From: CAVQAH01 sp963784195
Lineage (GTDB): Bacteria; Acidobacteriota; Vicinamibacteria; Vicinamibacterales; 2-12-FULL-66-21
DNA length: 64,000 bases
Reading direction: 5' to 3'
Assembly: GCA_963784195.1 (NCBI GenBank)
Contig: CAWARA010000009.1
Coordinates: 124,001 to 188,000, forward strand
A program made the position numbers and the translations under genes. Under the pieces are notes generated by a model. That model did not search any database, was not told the DNA's origin, and saw only the letters and a program-made list of their open reading frames with translations. Below, piece after piece: positions 35,110 to 43,407 of this stretch (the stretch's first letter is position 1; the number at the start of each line of letters is the position of its first letter).

Positions 35110-35213
35110 CCGTAGTTCGTAGTCCGTGGTTCGTGGTCCGTCGCTCGTCGCTCGTCGAACGAAATACCCCATACGCCGCTTCTCGTTCTACGAGCGACGA
35201 GCCACGAACTACG
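35110..35213. repeat. GTGGTTCGT-type palindromic repeat, copy b
   Basis: CGTAGTTCGTAGTCCGTGG and CGTCGCTCGTCG answered by CGAGCGACGAGCCACGAACTACG in split form. It sits between convergent ends of the ADOP (3) and M2-peptidase genes, starting four bases after the permease stop. It could act as terminator for both. Confidence 0.85.
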
Positions 35214-35220
35214 ATTCGAT

Positions 35221-37050
35221 CTACCACCCACTCGGCATAGTCTTCGTTTGCGCGTCGAGCCATGTCTTGAGCGGGGCGAAGTACTCGGCCATGGCGCTGG
35301 CGTCCATCTCGCGCTGGCCGGTCAGCGCTTCGAGCGCATCCGGCCACGGGCGGGAGGCGCCCATCTGCAGCATCGCGTTCAGCTTCGCTCCTGCTTCCTT
35401 GCTGCCGTAAATCGAGCAGCGATGCAGCGGCGCCGTGCAGCCGGCCGTCTTCGCCAGCGCGCGATGGAACTGGAACTGCAGGATGCCGGCGAGGAAGTAG
35501 CGTGAATACGGCGTGTTGGCCGGCACGTGATACTTCGCGCCGGGATCGAAGAACTCCTCGCCGCGCGGCGACGATGGCGCGACGCCCTGGTACTTCAGCT
35601 TCAGATCCCACCAGGCGGTGTTGTACTTGTCCGGCGGGATCGTCCCGTCGAACACCTGCCATCGCCACTGATCGACCAGCAGACCGAAGGGCAGGAACGC
35701 GAGCCGTTCAAGCGCCGCGCGCAGCAGCAGCTCGGTGTCGCCGGACGCGGACGGCGCCTTGTCGAGCAATCCGATCTTCACCAGATACTCAGGCGTGACG
35801 GAGAGCGCGAGCGTGTCGCCAACCGCCTCGTGGAAGCCGTCGTTGGCCGAATCCCGGAACATCATCGGCAGCTGGTTGTACGCGCGCTGGTAGAAGTTGT
35901 GGCCGAGCTCGTGATGGATCGTCGTGAAATCCTCTTCGGTGATGTCGATGCACATCTTGATGCGCAGATCCTCGACGTTGTCGATGTTCCACGCGCTGGC
36001 GTGACAGACGACGTCGCGATCACGAGGCTTCACGAACAGCGAGCGTTCCCAGAACGTCTTTGGCAGCGGGTCGAAACCGAGGGATGTGAAGAACCGCTCG
36101 CCGGTGCGGACCATGTCGAGAGGCCCGATCTTCTTCGCCTTCAGCCGCTCGGTGAGCGAGAAGGCCGGTGACGTGCTCGCGGGGGCAACCAGCGGATAGA
36201 TATTCGACCAGTCCTGCTGCCACAAGTTACCGAGCAGATGCGCAGGGATCGGGCCCTTCTCGGGAACGATCGCGCCGTACTTCTCCCGAAGGCGCGACCT
36301 GACGTACGCGTGCAGCGAAACGTAGAGCGGCCGCAGCTGTTCCCACAGGCGATCGAGCTCCTTCGCAAACGCTTCGGGCGGCATGTCGTACTTGCTCCGC
36401 CACATCGCGCCCGTGTCCTTGAAGCCGATGGCCTGTGCACCCTTGTTCGACAGCTCGACGAATCGCGTGTACTCCTTGCGCATGGGCACCGCGATGGTGT
36501 GCCAGCCGGCCCAGACATCCAGCAGCTTCTTCGGATCGCGGCTCTCCGCCAGGATCTGCGTGATCTCTTCGATGTCGAGGCAATCTTCACCGGCGGCTCC
36601 ACCCGGGCAGTACTTGCCGCGCCCGTACGCGCCTTCCATCGACGTCACCAGGCGCGTCAGCTCCTCCGCTTCTTTGGGATCCGGCGGTGCCGACATCGTC
36701 AGCGACGTCCGCAGCAGATCGAGCTGGCGGCGCTCGGCGGGCGAGACCTGCGCGCTCTGGAACTTCGCCGCGTGCTTCGCGAACCGAGTCGCAGCGCCAA
36801 CGAGCGCCTCGTTCGCCTGCGCGCCCATGATCTCCGTGTCGGGCGTGATGTAGGTGTTCTGGACCCAGCCCGCGCGATTGGCTGCGTTGCTGAGGAGCAG
36901 CAACTGCTCGTTCACCTGTTTCAGGAATGCGATGGGGTCATCGGGCAGCGCCGCCGGCCCTTGCGCACCGAGACGCGCCTGGACACCGCCCAGGCCAATC
37001 GCGAGGAGTGCCGCAAAGAGGATGGCTGAGCCGAATCGTGCGATACACAT
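35221..37050 (-). CDS. M2-family peptidyl-dipeptidase (ACE-like)
   Basis: 609 residues from ATG 37048-37050. The signal peptide is ~1-30 (AILFAALLAIGLGGVQARLGAQ). HExxH is at His380-Glu-x-x-His384 (TIHHELGHNFYQ), with the third zinc ligand Glu in GFHEAVGDTLALS 24 residues later. Other ACE-family landmarks are present: WWDLKLKYQGV, ANTPYSRYFLAGILQFQFHRAL. It removes C-terminal dipeptides from peptides in the periplasm, supporting peptide scavenging. The length fits bacterial ACE homologues. An upstream frame to 37155 lacks conservation. Single gene. Confidence 0.93.
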   Translation of the reverse strand: MCIARFGSAILFAALLAIGLGGVQARLGAQGPAALPDDPIAFLKQVNEQLLLLSNAANRAGWVQNTYITPDTEIMGAQANEALVGAATRFAKHAAKFQSAQVSPAERRQLDLLRTSLTMSAPPDPKEAEELTRLVTSMEGAYGRGKYCPGGAAGEDCLDIEEITQILAESRDPKKLLDVWAGWHTIAVPMRKEYTRFVELSNKGAQAIGFKDTGAMWRSKYDMPPEAFAKELDRLWEQLRPLYVSLHAYVRSRLREKYGAIVPEKGPIPAHLLGNLWQQDWSNIYPLVAPASTSPAFSLTERLKAKKIGPLDMVRTGERFFTSLGFDPLPKTFWERSLFVKPRDRDVVCHASAWNIDNVEDLRIKMCIDITEEDFTTIHHELGHNFYQRAYNQLPMMFRDSANDGFHEAVGDTLALSVTPEYLVKIGLLDKAPSASGDTELLLRAALERLAFLPFGLLVDQWRWQVFDGTIPPDKYNTAWWDLKLKYQGVAPSSPRGEEFFDPGAKYHVPANTPYSRYFLAGILQFQFHRALAKTAGCTAPLHRCSIYGSKEAGAKLNAMLQMGASRPWPDALEALTGQREMDASAMAEYFAPLKTWLDAQTKTMPSGW

Positions 37051-37236
37051 GAAGCGATCTAGCCCGGCACGGCCGGGCCATTCGGCCATTGCCCGACCTG
37101 AAGATCGGCCATACGGCGTCTGGATTGCAATGCCGACTGCACGCGCTTCGCCCATCGCTCAGGTCCTGCCGCTGCCTATGCGTTCATCGGCATCGTCAAC
37201 GATGATGTCCCTGACCGCCATGCTGGCGCAACTGGC

Positions 37237-37764
37237 CTACCCGTTTGGCTTCCGATCCCGCAAGACTTCCAGATTGTTGATGTGGGCCCAGCGCACGCGG
37301 ATGAAATCCGAATGATCGAGCTTCAGCTCGCTCGCGATGCGGCGAATCTCGTTGTCCTCGATCGTCCGGATGGAATCGTCTGACGACGAGACGGCGAACA
37401 GGCAATCGATGAGCGCCAGCTTCTGCTCGCGGCTCGCGGCCTTTTCGAACTCACGCGTGACGATGAAATCCTCGGTCCCGCCGTGGCGGAGCGCCTCCGC
37501 CGCTGCGATGCGAACGACCAGCGCGGCCTGATCGTCCGGCAGATTGCCGCGCTCGGCCACCAGGCGCCGCATCGCCGCCGACTCCTCGTCCGTGACCTGA
37601 TGATCGGCCTTCGCCACCCTGCCAAGGATGTACGCGAACCCCGCAAGGTATCTCGCCTGGGCCGGCTCCATGTTCGTGAGCGCCTTTTCGATCTCCCGCA
37701 AGCTGTCAACCGGAGCGTGATCGTCGCCGGCGTCAGCCAGGCCGAGCCATCGGAGGATAGACAT
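37237..37764 (-). CDS. TerB-family protein
   Basis: 175 residues, all helical. The TerB-like region is LAGFAYILGRVAKADHQVTDEESAAMRRLVAERG, with the acidic metal-binding style positions, then LIDCLFAVSSSDDSIRTIEDNEIRRIASELKLDHSDFIRVR. Known TerB proteins bind Ca2+ and belong to tellurite-resistance/stress complexes, but isolated TerB-like proteins have no settled function. ATG 37762-37764 chosen (MSILRWLG); the longer frame adds seven residues. Monocistronic, with a palindromic repeat upstream. Confidence 0.85.
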   Translation of the reverse strand: MSILRWLGLADAGDDHAPVDSLREIEKALTNMEPAQARYLAGFAYILGRVAKADHQVTDEESAAMRRLVAERGNLPDDQAALVVRIAAAEALRHGGTEDFIVTREFEKAASREQKLALIDCLFAVSSSDDSIRTIEDNEIRRIASELKLDHSDFIRVRWAHINNLEVLRDRKPNG

Positions 37765-37814
37765 TCGCTTAGTATGAGCGATCACGGTGCGCTACGCTTG
37801 AACGTGATCGCCGG

Positions 37815-37919
37815 CCGTGGTCCGTAGTTCGAGCCGTAGCTCGTCGCTCGAAACCAACCCGATGCGTCTGGTGTTGCGATTCGGCCTTTCGAGCCACGAG
37901 CGACGGACCACGGACCACG
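37815..37919. repeat. GTGGTTCGT-type palindromic repeat, copy c
   Basis: CGTGGTCCGTAGTTCGAGC and CTCGTCGCTCGAAA answered by TTTCGAGCCACGAGCGACGG and ACCACGGACCACG. It lies between divergent promoters of terB and the ABC-F gene. Confidence 0.85.
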
Positions 37920-37935
37920 CGCAGCGTGAGTTCAA

Positions 37936-39574
37936 ATGATTTCATTCAACAAAATCAGCAAGCAGTACGGCCGACAGGTTCTCTTCGTCGACGCGTCGTT
38001 TCAGCTCAATCCGGGCGAGAAGGTGGGCCTGGTCGGGCCCAACGGCGCCGGCAAGACGACTCTGTTCAGGATGATCGTGGGCGAAGAGGCGCCAGATGAG
38101 GGGGACGTCTCGGTACCGAAGAAGCTGACGATCGGATATTTCAGGCAGGATGTCGAAGAGATGTCCGGCCGGTCGGTGATCGACGAGGCGATCGCGGGCA
38201 GCGGACGGGTGGGGGATCTGCACCACGAGCTCGAGGAGCTGCAGCACGCGCTGGCGGATCCTGCGAAAGCGGACGACATGGATCGAATCCTCGCCCGCTT
38301 CGGGGAGGTGCAGGAGGAATACGAGCATCTCGGCGGCTACGCGCTCGAGAGCCAGGCGCGCGAGGTGCTGCACGGCCTCGGTTTTGACGACGACGCGGAT
38401 CGACGGCGACGTTGGCGCGCTGTCGGGTGGCTGGAAGATGCGCGTGGCGATGGCCCGCGTGCTGCTCGGGAGGCCTGACGTCCTGCTGATGGACGAACCG
38501 ACCAACCACCTCGATATCGAATCGATCATCTGGCTCGAGGCGTTTCTGAAATCGCTGCCCGGCGCGCTGCTCATGACGTCGCACGACCGTGACTTCATGA
38601 ACCGTATCGTGACCCGGATCGCCGAAATCGACGGCGGCGAGATCACGACCTACTCGGGGAACTACGACTTCTACGAGCGCGAGCGCGCGATTCGCGAGGC
38701 CAATCGCGAGGCCGCTTACACCCGCCAGCAGGCCATGCTGGCGAAGGAGCAGCGTTTCATCGAGCGCTTCGCCGCGCACGCCGCGAAGGCCGCACAGGTG
38801 CAGAGCCGCGTCAAGGCGCTGGAAAAGATCGAGAAGATCGAGTTGCCGAAGAAACGGCGCGTGGTCGATTTCGATTTCCGCCAGCCGCCGCGATCCGGAG
38901 AGCAGGTCGCAGTGCTCGAAGACCTGACGAAGGTCTACGGCCGTCACGTGATCCATGACGGGCTGTCGCTGACGATCCGGCGCGGCGAGCGGTGGTGCGT
39001 CATGGGCCGCAACGGCGCCGGCAAGACGACGCTGCTGCGGATGGTCGCCGGCGTCCTCGCGCCGGACCGCGGCTCGGTACGGCTCGGCGCAAGCCTCAAG
39101 CTCGGTTACTTCGCGCAGCAGGCGCTCGATCTGCTCAGCCCTGACCTGACGGTCTGGCAGCAAATCGAAAAGGACTTCCCGCAGGAGTCGACGGGCGTCC
39201 TCCGCAACCTGCTCGGCGCGTTTCAGTTCTCGGGCGACGACGTGGAAAAGAAGGTCAAGTCGCTATCGGGCGGTGAGAAGACACGGCTGGTGATGGCGCG
39301 GATGCTGCTCGACCCGCCAAACTTTCTCGTGCTCGACGAGCCGACCAACCATCTCGACCTGGCGACGAAGGAAATGCTCGTGAAGGCACTCGGCAATTTC
39401 GAGGGCACGATGCTCTTCGTGTCGCACGACCGCGCATTTCTGCGCGGCCTCAGCAACCGGGTGCTGGAACTCGGCGGCGAGAGCGGCACGGAACGCGAGC
39501 CGCATGTCTACCCCGGCTCGTACGTCGAGTACGTCGAGCGTACCGGCCACGAAGCGCCGGGCGTCCACGCCTGA
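37936..39574 (+). CDS. ABC-F family ATPase, frameshifted
   Basis: About 546 residues after repair. First ABC domain: Walker A GPNGAGKTT (residues ~36-44), then beyond the break the signature LSGGWKMR and Walker B LLMDEPTNHLD. The inter-domain linker (ERAIREANREAAYTRQQAMLAKEQRFIERFAAHAAKAAQVQSRVK region) matches ABC-F. The second ABC domain has GRNGAGKTT, LSGGEKTR and LVLDEPTNHLD. No membrane segments. ABC-F proteins act on the ribosomal E site to relieve stalled translation. The frame changes at about 38396, within GACGACGACG, so an extra or missing base in a short repeat is likely. ATG 37936 follows no strong RBS. Convergent with the antiporter fusion three bases on. Confidence 0.85.
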
Positions 39575-39577
39575 TGC

Positions 39578-41182
39578 CTAAGCGTGGACCTTCGACGAGA
39601 CCGGCAGGCCAGCGGCCTGCCATGCGGCCCAGCCGCCGCGCAGCGCTCGCGCGCCTTTCCATCCTGCCCGCCGAAGCTCTTGCGCCACACGGGCGCTCGT
39701 GGCCTCGTTCGGTCAAGCACAGAACACCGCCAACATGGCGTCGCGTGGGACGTTGTGGCGGCGTGTGTCCGCGACCGGAGAATCGGGTGAGATCCGTATG
39801 CTGCCGGTGACAGTCTCGCCGCTCTCCTCGTAACTTCGCTCGGAGCGGGCGTCGAGCACGACGACCGGAGTCCCGGACTTCATTGCAGCTGTCACTTGAT
39901 CGATCGAGATGTACTCGGGGTCTTCGAGCTGCGCGATTGGGTCTGCGGCGCGAGAGGCCGCAGCGCTCTCCGGCTGTGCCACTGTGGTTGGAACAGCGCC
40001 GGTCTCAGGGGGAACCAGGATCATCGACGAGAGCCCGTGCAGGACCACGGACACGAGCACGACGAGGCAGCAGATCGTCAGCAGGATCGTCGAGTTCGGA
40101 ACGCCGGCGAAGATCGGCAGCAGAATCAGCAGCAGCGAGCTCAGGCCGCGCGGCCCGAACCAGGCGATGAGCGCGCGCTCCCGCGCTTTGAGGCGGGCCG
40201 GGATGAGCGCGGGCAGAAACGACGCCGGTCGCGCGAGCAGCACGGCGATCACGAAGAGCGCCGATGACACCGACAGGATCGTCAGGCCAGACCAGATCAA
40301 GGACGCCCCGAACAGGACGAAGGTGAAGAGCAGCGCCATCTCCGCGGTGGTTTCACCGTATTCGAGAAAGCAGTCACAGAGTTCGACGTCGATCGCCGAG
40401 ACGGTCAACCCTGCCGCGAACGCCGCAAGATAGCCGCTTCCGTGCATGGCCTCGGCTGCGGCGAAGGCCGCGAATGCGATGCCGAGTGAATACAAGGATT
40501 CGTAGTCGCGCCTGACGCCCACGCGGCTGCGCATGGCCGCGAGCGTCTTGACGGCCGCGAGTGCCACGAGAATCCCCGCGATGGGGCTGAGGATCAGAAC
40601 CCTGCCCGCCAGCAATGCCCAGTCGCCGCCGCCAACGGTTCCCGTCAGCAATTCGGTGCCGCCGAGCACGACGGGGAGCAGCACGGCATCGTTCATGCCC
40701 CCCTCGATCTTGAGTGCCTGCCTGACCGTCGGCCCCAGCGCCGGTCTGCGCAGCAGGTCGCGCAGCAGCACCGGGTCGGTCGACGCCAGCGCTGCGCCGA
40801 GCACGATGGCCATGACGAATGGCAGATCGAGCAGCCACCACGCGGCGAGCGCGATGAGCAACGCGGACGCCAGCGTGCCCGGCACGAGAATCAGAAACGA
40901 GAGGAAGCGATGCCTGCGGACGTCGCCGATGTCCAGCGAGACGGCGTCGGTGAACAGCACCAGCACGAGGCTGAGCGTCGCCACGACGCGAAGGATTGGA
41001 GAGTCGAGTCCGGCGGAGAGGAGGTTCAGCCCGTGTGGACCGACCAGCAGGCCCAGCGTGAGGAAGATCGCGACTTGAGGAAAGCCGGTCCTCTGGACCA
41101 GTCCCGACAGCAGCGCGGAAACGATGATGACCGCGCCGGTCAGCGCGAGCATCGTGACGAAGAGATCGGATGAGAGCGACAC
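39578..41182 (-). CDS. CPA1 Na+/H+ antiporter fused to rhodanese; candidate selenoprotein (UGA at codon 490)
   Basis: 534 codons if the UGA is read through. Residues 1-~390 are a CPA1/NhaP-type antiporter: a dozen hydrophobic helices, TGFPQVAIFLTLGLLVGPHG, GAALASTDPVLLRDLL with the ion-binding Asp, and RALIAWFGPRGLSSLLL. After a Thr/Ala-rich linker comes a cytosolic rhodanese domain (ISIDQVTAAMKSGTPVVVLDARSERSYEES) leading to LAVFCA. A single TGA (39713-39715) is next, and the same frame continues PNEATSARVAQELRRAGWKG with ALRGGWAAWQAAGLPVS to TAG 39578-39580. Related rhodaneses read C-x-C-P-N-E-A-T-S here, so the UGA replaces the second Cys. Translation without Sec would drop only the last 44 residues and leave the antiporter intact. 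Confidence 0.82.
39682..39696 (-). promoter_or_regulatory. Candidate bacterial SECIS hairpin downstream of UGA (rhodanese)
   Basis: On the coding strand, 16 bases after the TGA, GCGCC and GGCGC form a 5-bp stem around the loop CGTGT. The loop begins 21 bases after the UGA and has G in its first two positions, consistent with rules used for bacterial SECIS prediction. GC-rich DNA forms such hairpins easily, so this supports rather than proves. Confidence 0.5.
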
Positions 41183-41194
41183 GGTTCTGATCGT

Positions 41195-41791
41195 TCAGCG
41201 GCTCAGGTGACGACGCAGACTCTTGAAGGCGGCCAACATCTCAGCGTAACTGAAGTTGGCGTTGCGGCCGCTCGGGTTCGGAAGGACGAAAACGACAGCC
41301 CCATGAATGGTCACTGATTGCCGGCCAACTGCAAGTCGCGCGCCCGTCACGCTCCGACCGTTGTCGCCTGCGATCAGCGGGAGCACTGCTCTGAACAGCG
41401 TGACGCCCACGAGCGCCACGACCTCGGGCCGATACCTCGCGATCTTGCGGTCGAGCTTCCGCCATCCATCGATGTACTCGGCCGGCCGAAGATCGTCGAT
41501 GCCAGGGCTCGGCCTGTCGATCAGGTTGGTGATGCCGAATCCGAACTCCGGCAATCGACCGTCGTCCACGTAGGTGATCGGCTCGGGAACGAGACGCGAC
41601 TCGGCCAGCAGCTTCCAGAACCGGTTGGAGAAACCGGCAAAGTGGTGACCGGTCTGCGCCGAGCGGACGCCAGGATTGATGCCCACGAACAGCACCCGGA
41701 CGCCCGGTTCGATGCGATCGCGCAACCGCAGCGCCGACCACTGCCCGGCCGTCCTCCGCCGATCCGACGCTTTCAGCTTCGCAGGCGCCAC
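41195..41791 (-). CDS. mug: Mismatch-specific uracil/thymine DNA glycosylase (Mug/TDG family)
   Basis: 198 residues: LFVGINPGVRSAQTGHHFAGFSNRFWKLL carries the first active-site motif (GINPG), EFGFGITNLIDRPSPG the middle, and VVFVLPNPSGRNANFSYAEML the second motif (NPSGRN). It removes uracil or ethenocytosine from G mismatches in double-stranded DNA. Divergent from the EVE gene, with 17 bases between starts, so the two share a promoter region and probably a theme of handling modified bases. Confidence 0.92.
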   Translation of the reverse strand: MAPAKLKASDRRRTAGQWSALRLRDRIEPGVRVLFVGINPGVRSAQTGHHFAGFSNRFWKLLAESRLVPEPITYVDDGRLPEFGFGITNLIDRPSPGIDDLRPAEYIDGWRKLDRKIARYRPEVVALVGVTLFRAVLPLIAGDNGRSVTGARLAVGRQSVTIHGAVVFVLPNPSGRNANFSYAEMLAAFKSLRRHLSR

Positions 41792-41808
41792 AAGGTATAT
41801 TTTTGACT

Positions 41809-42210
41809 ATGAACTGGCTTTTCAAAGAAGAACCGACGCACTACAGCTACGACGACCTGGCGCGGGACAAGAAAACCTCGTGGACTGGCGTGCGGAACCC
41901 GCTGGCGCAGAAACATCTGCGGTCGGTGAAGAAGGACGACCGCATCTTCTTCTATCACACCGGCGATCAGAAGTCGGTGGTCGGAATCGCCAAAGCGCTC
42001 GGCGCCGCGTATCCGGATCCTGACGACAAGACGGGCAAGCTGTTCGCCGTCGATGTGGGTCCGGTGAAGAAACTCCCCAAGCCTGTCACGCTCGCGTCGA
42101 TCAAGGCGGACAAGTCGTTCGCAACGTTCCCCCTCGTACGGATGGCGCGGCTGTCTGTGATGCCGGTCAGCGACGACGAGTGGTCACGGATCGAGAAGAT
42201 GGCTGAGTAA
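41809..42210 (+). CDS. EVE-domain protein (thymocyte nuclear protein 1-like)
   Basis: 133 residues, a single complete EVE domain (PUA fold): MNWLFKEEPTHYSYDDL, TSWTGVRNPLAQKHLRSVKKDDRIFFYHTGDQKSVVGIAKALGAAYPD, ending FPLVRMARLSVMPVSDDEW. EVE domains bind modified bases such as 5-methyl- or hydroxymethylcytosine. ATG 41809 is preferred; a TTG two codons earlier is unlikely. The last ~42 residues are duplicated at 24664-24790. LR copy B begins right after the stop. Confidence 0.92.
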   Translation: MNWLFKEEPTHYSYDDLARDKKTSWTGVRNPLAQKHLRSVKKDDRIFFYHTGDQKSVVGIAKALGAAYPDPDDKTGKLFAVDVGPVKKLPKPVTLASIKADKSFATFPLVRMARLSVMPVSDDEWSRIEKMAE

Positions 42211-43407
42211 CCGGGATGGTTCCAACTCGCAACTCCGCAAGGGAGCTCAGTCGATCGACTCAGCGGCTGCCGACGCAGCGCCGGCCTTGTCCGGCCGAGG
42301 CCCACTTCCGCGAGCCGGAAAACGGCCTGCGCTCGTACCTCGCTGCGCTCGCCTCCGCGGCGAGTACGGATGCGTGTGTGCGACACATGCCGCGCGCCGT
42401 CCGACGCCGCGACGCCGGGCGACAGGGAGGTCCGACGCTGCCAGGCGCACTGATCCGCCGCAGCGCGTAGCGACGTCAACCGGGGATAGTCGCCGAGAGG
42501 AGCTGCGGACGCATTCCGGCTTCGCAGCGCTCGGCGTGCTCGACGCGCAGGTCCTGCCGCAGCCGTTCGGTAACGTGGTGCAGGCTTAATTGGTTTTGGT
42601 TTGCCATCTTGCGATTCGCATTCCAGCACCACGATCGCGACGCCCGCGACGATCCTGATGAGTGCGGCAATGAGGACGTGCCGCGGATCGATCTTCGCTT
42701 CGGAACCGTCCGCTGATACGACCGGATCGTTCCGCTCGGATGAATGAGAAAGGACACACGTATCATCGCCAATGCTGTCACGTGCCAACATGCAGCGTTC
42801 CTCCCGGACCTTCAGACTTAAGGCGCACTGATGCGCCGGGGGTTGTCAGATCGACACGGATCACATGGACGGGACTCGCCGCGCGGAATCGCTCCGCCCG
42901 TTTTCCCGCGCCCCGTGCAGCGCGGGGCGACAGCGCGTGCCTCGCTCCACAGGGCCTCGGCCGGCCAAGGCCGGCACTGCGTGCCCGGCAGCCCAACTCA
43001 TTGACCATCAACTGTTGACATCGTTACGGTCGGGCGGAGGCAGTGCCGCCTTCGCAGCGACGGACCTGGCTTCGCCTGATGACCGCCGTCGGAGCACGCC
43101 GACGCACTGCGAAGCCGGAACGCGCCCGGAGCGATTCCTCGCGGCGACTTCCCACCGTGTGATCCGTGGCGTTCTGAAAACCCCCGGCGCATCAGTGCGC
43201 CTGGCGCATTGTCGTCCTGACCATCCCTTAGTCGCCGCGGCCAGCGGACGAGTATGAGCGGAGGGAGCGTTCCCGGCGTGCGGAGTCGGCGGTCGTCGGG
43301 CGAAGCCAGGTCCGTCGCTGCGCTCGCGGCAGCTCTGACACTCGCCAATCACCCGACAGACTCTCGCTCGACTGGTTGGCTCTCACGAGTGGAGTTGACG
43401 ACTCCAA
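42211..43407. repeat. Large dispersed repeat LR, copy B
   Basis: Nearly 1.2 kb between the EVE stop and the glgB stop, with no credible conserved gene except a small one in an inserted segment. It is related to 23827-24664 in inverse orientation. Internal inverted modules include GGCGCACTGATGCGCC at 42822-42837 facing GGCGCATCAGTGCGCC at 43186-43201. Each is followed outward-in by matching GGGGGTT and CACGGATCACA segments and GGAATCGCTCC blocks, so that about 430 bases can fold back. It also holds CGAAGCCAGGTCCGTCGCTGC in both orientations (43055 and 43305 areas). Confidence 0.85.
42476..42791 (-). CDS. Hypothetical small protein in an insertion within LR copy B
   Basis: ATG 42789-42791 has a strong GGGAGGA about eight bases upstream, unusual for spurious ORFs here. 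The N-terminal 70 residues (MLARDSIGDDTCVLSHSSER, then DPRHVLIAALIRIVAGVAIVVLE) include one hydrophobic helix. The frame then runs on into repeat sequence. A frame change near 42610 would instead give a Gln/Arg/Leu-rich tail NQLSLHHVTERLRQDL ending at 42476. No family recognised. It lies in the ~378-base segment (42444-42821) that LR copy A lacks. Confidence 0.35.

Noticed and set aside
43008..43352. 114-codon frame in LR copy B with a similar frame at 24438-24698 in copy A
   Set aside because: They resemble each other only because the DNA repeat is shared. Composition is Arg/Ser/Pro-rich, there is no RBS, and the frame is not kept across the repeats.
42211..43407. LR as an integron with attC sites
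   Set aside because: The palindrome GGCGCACTGATGCGCC lacks attC core sequences and no integrase gene is in the window. Only a loose analogy remains.
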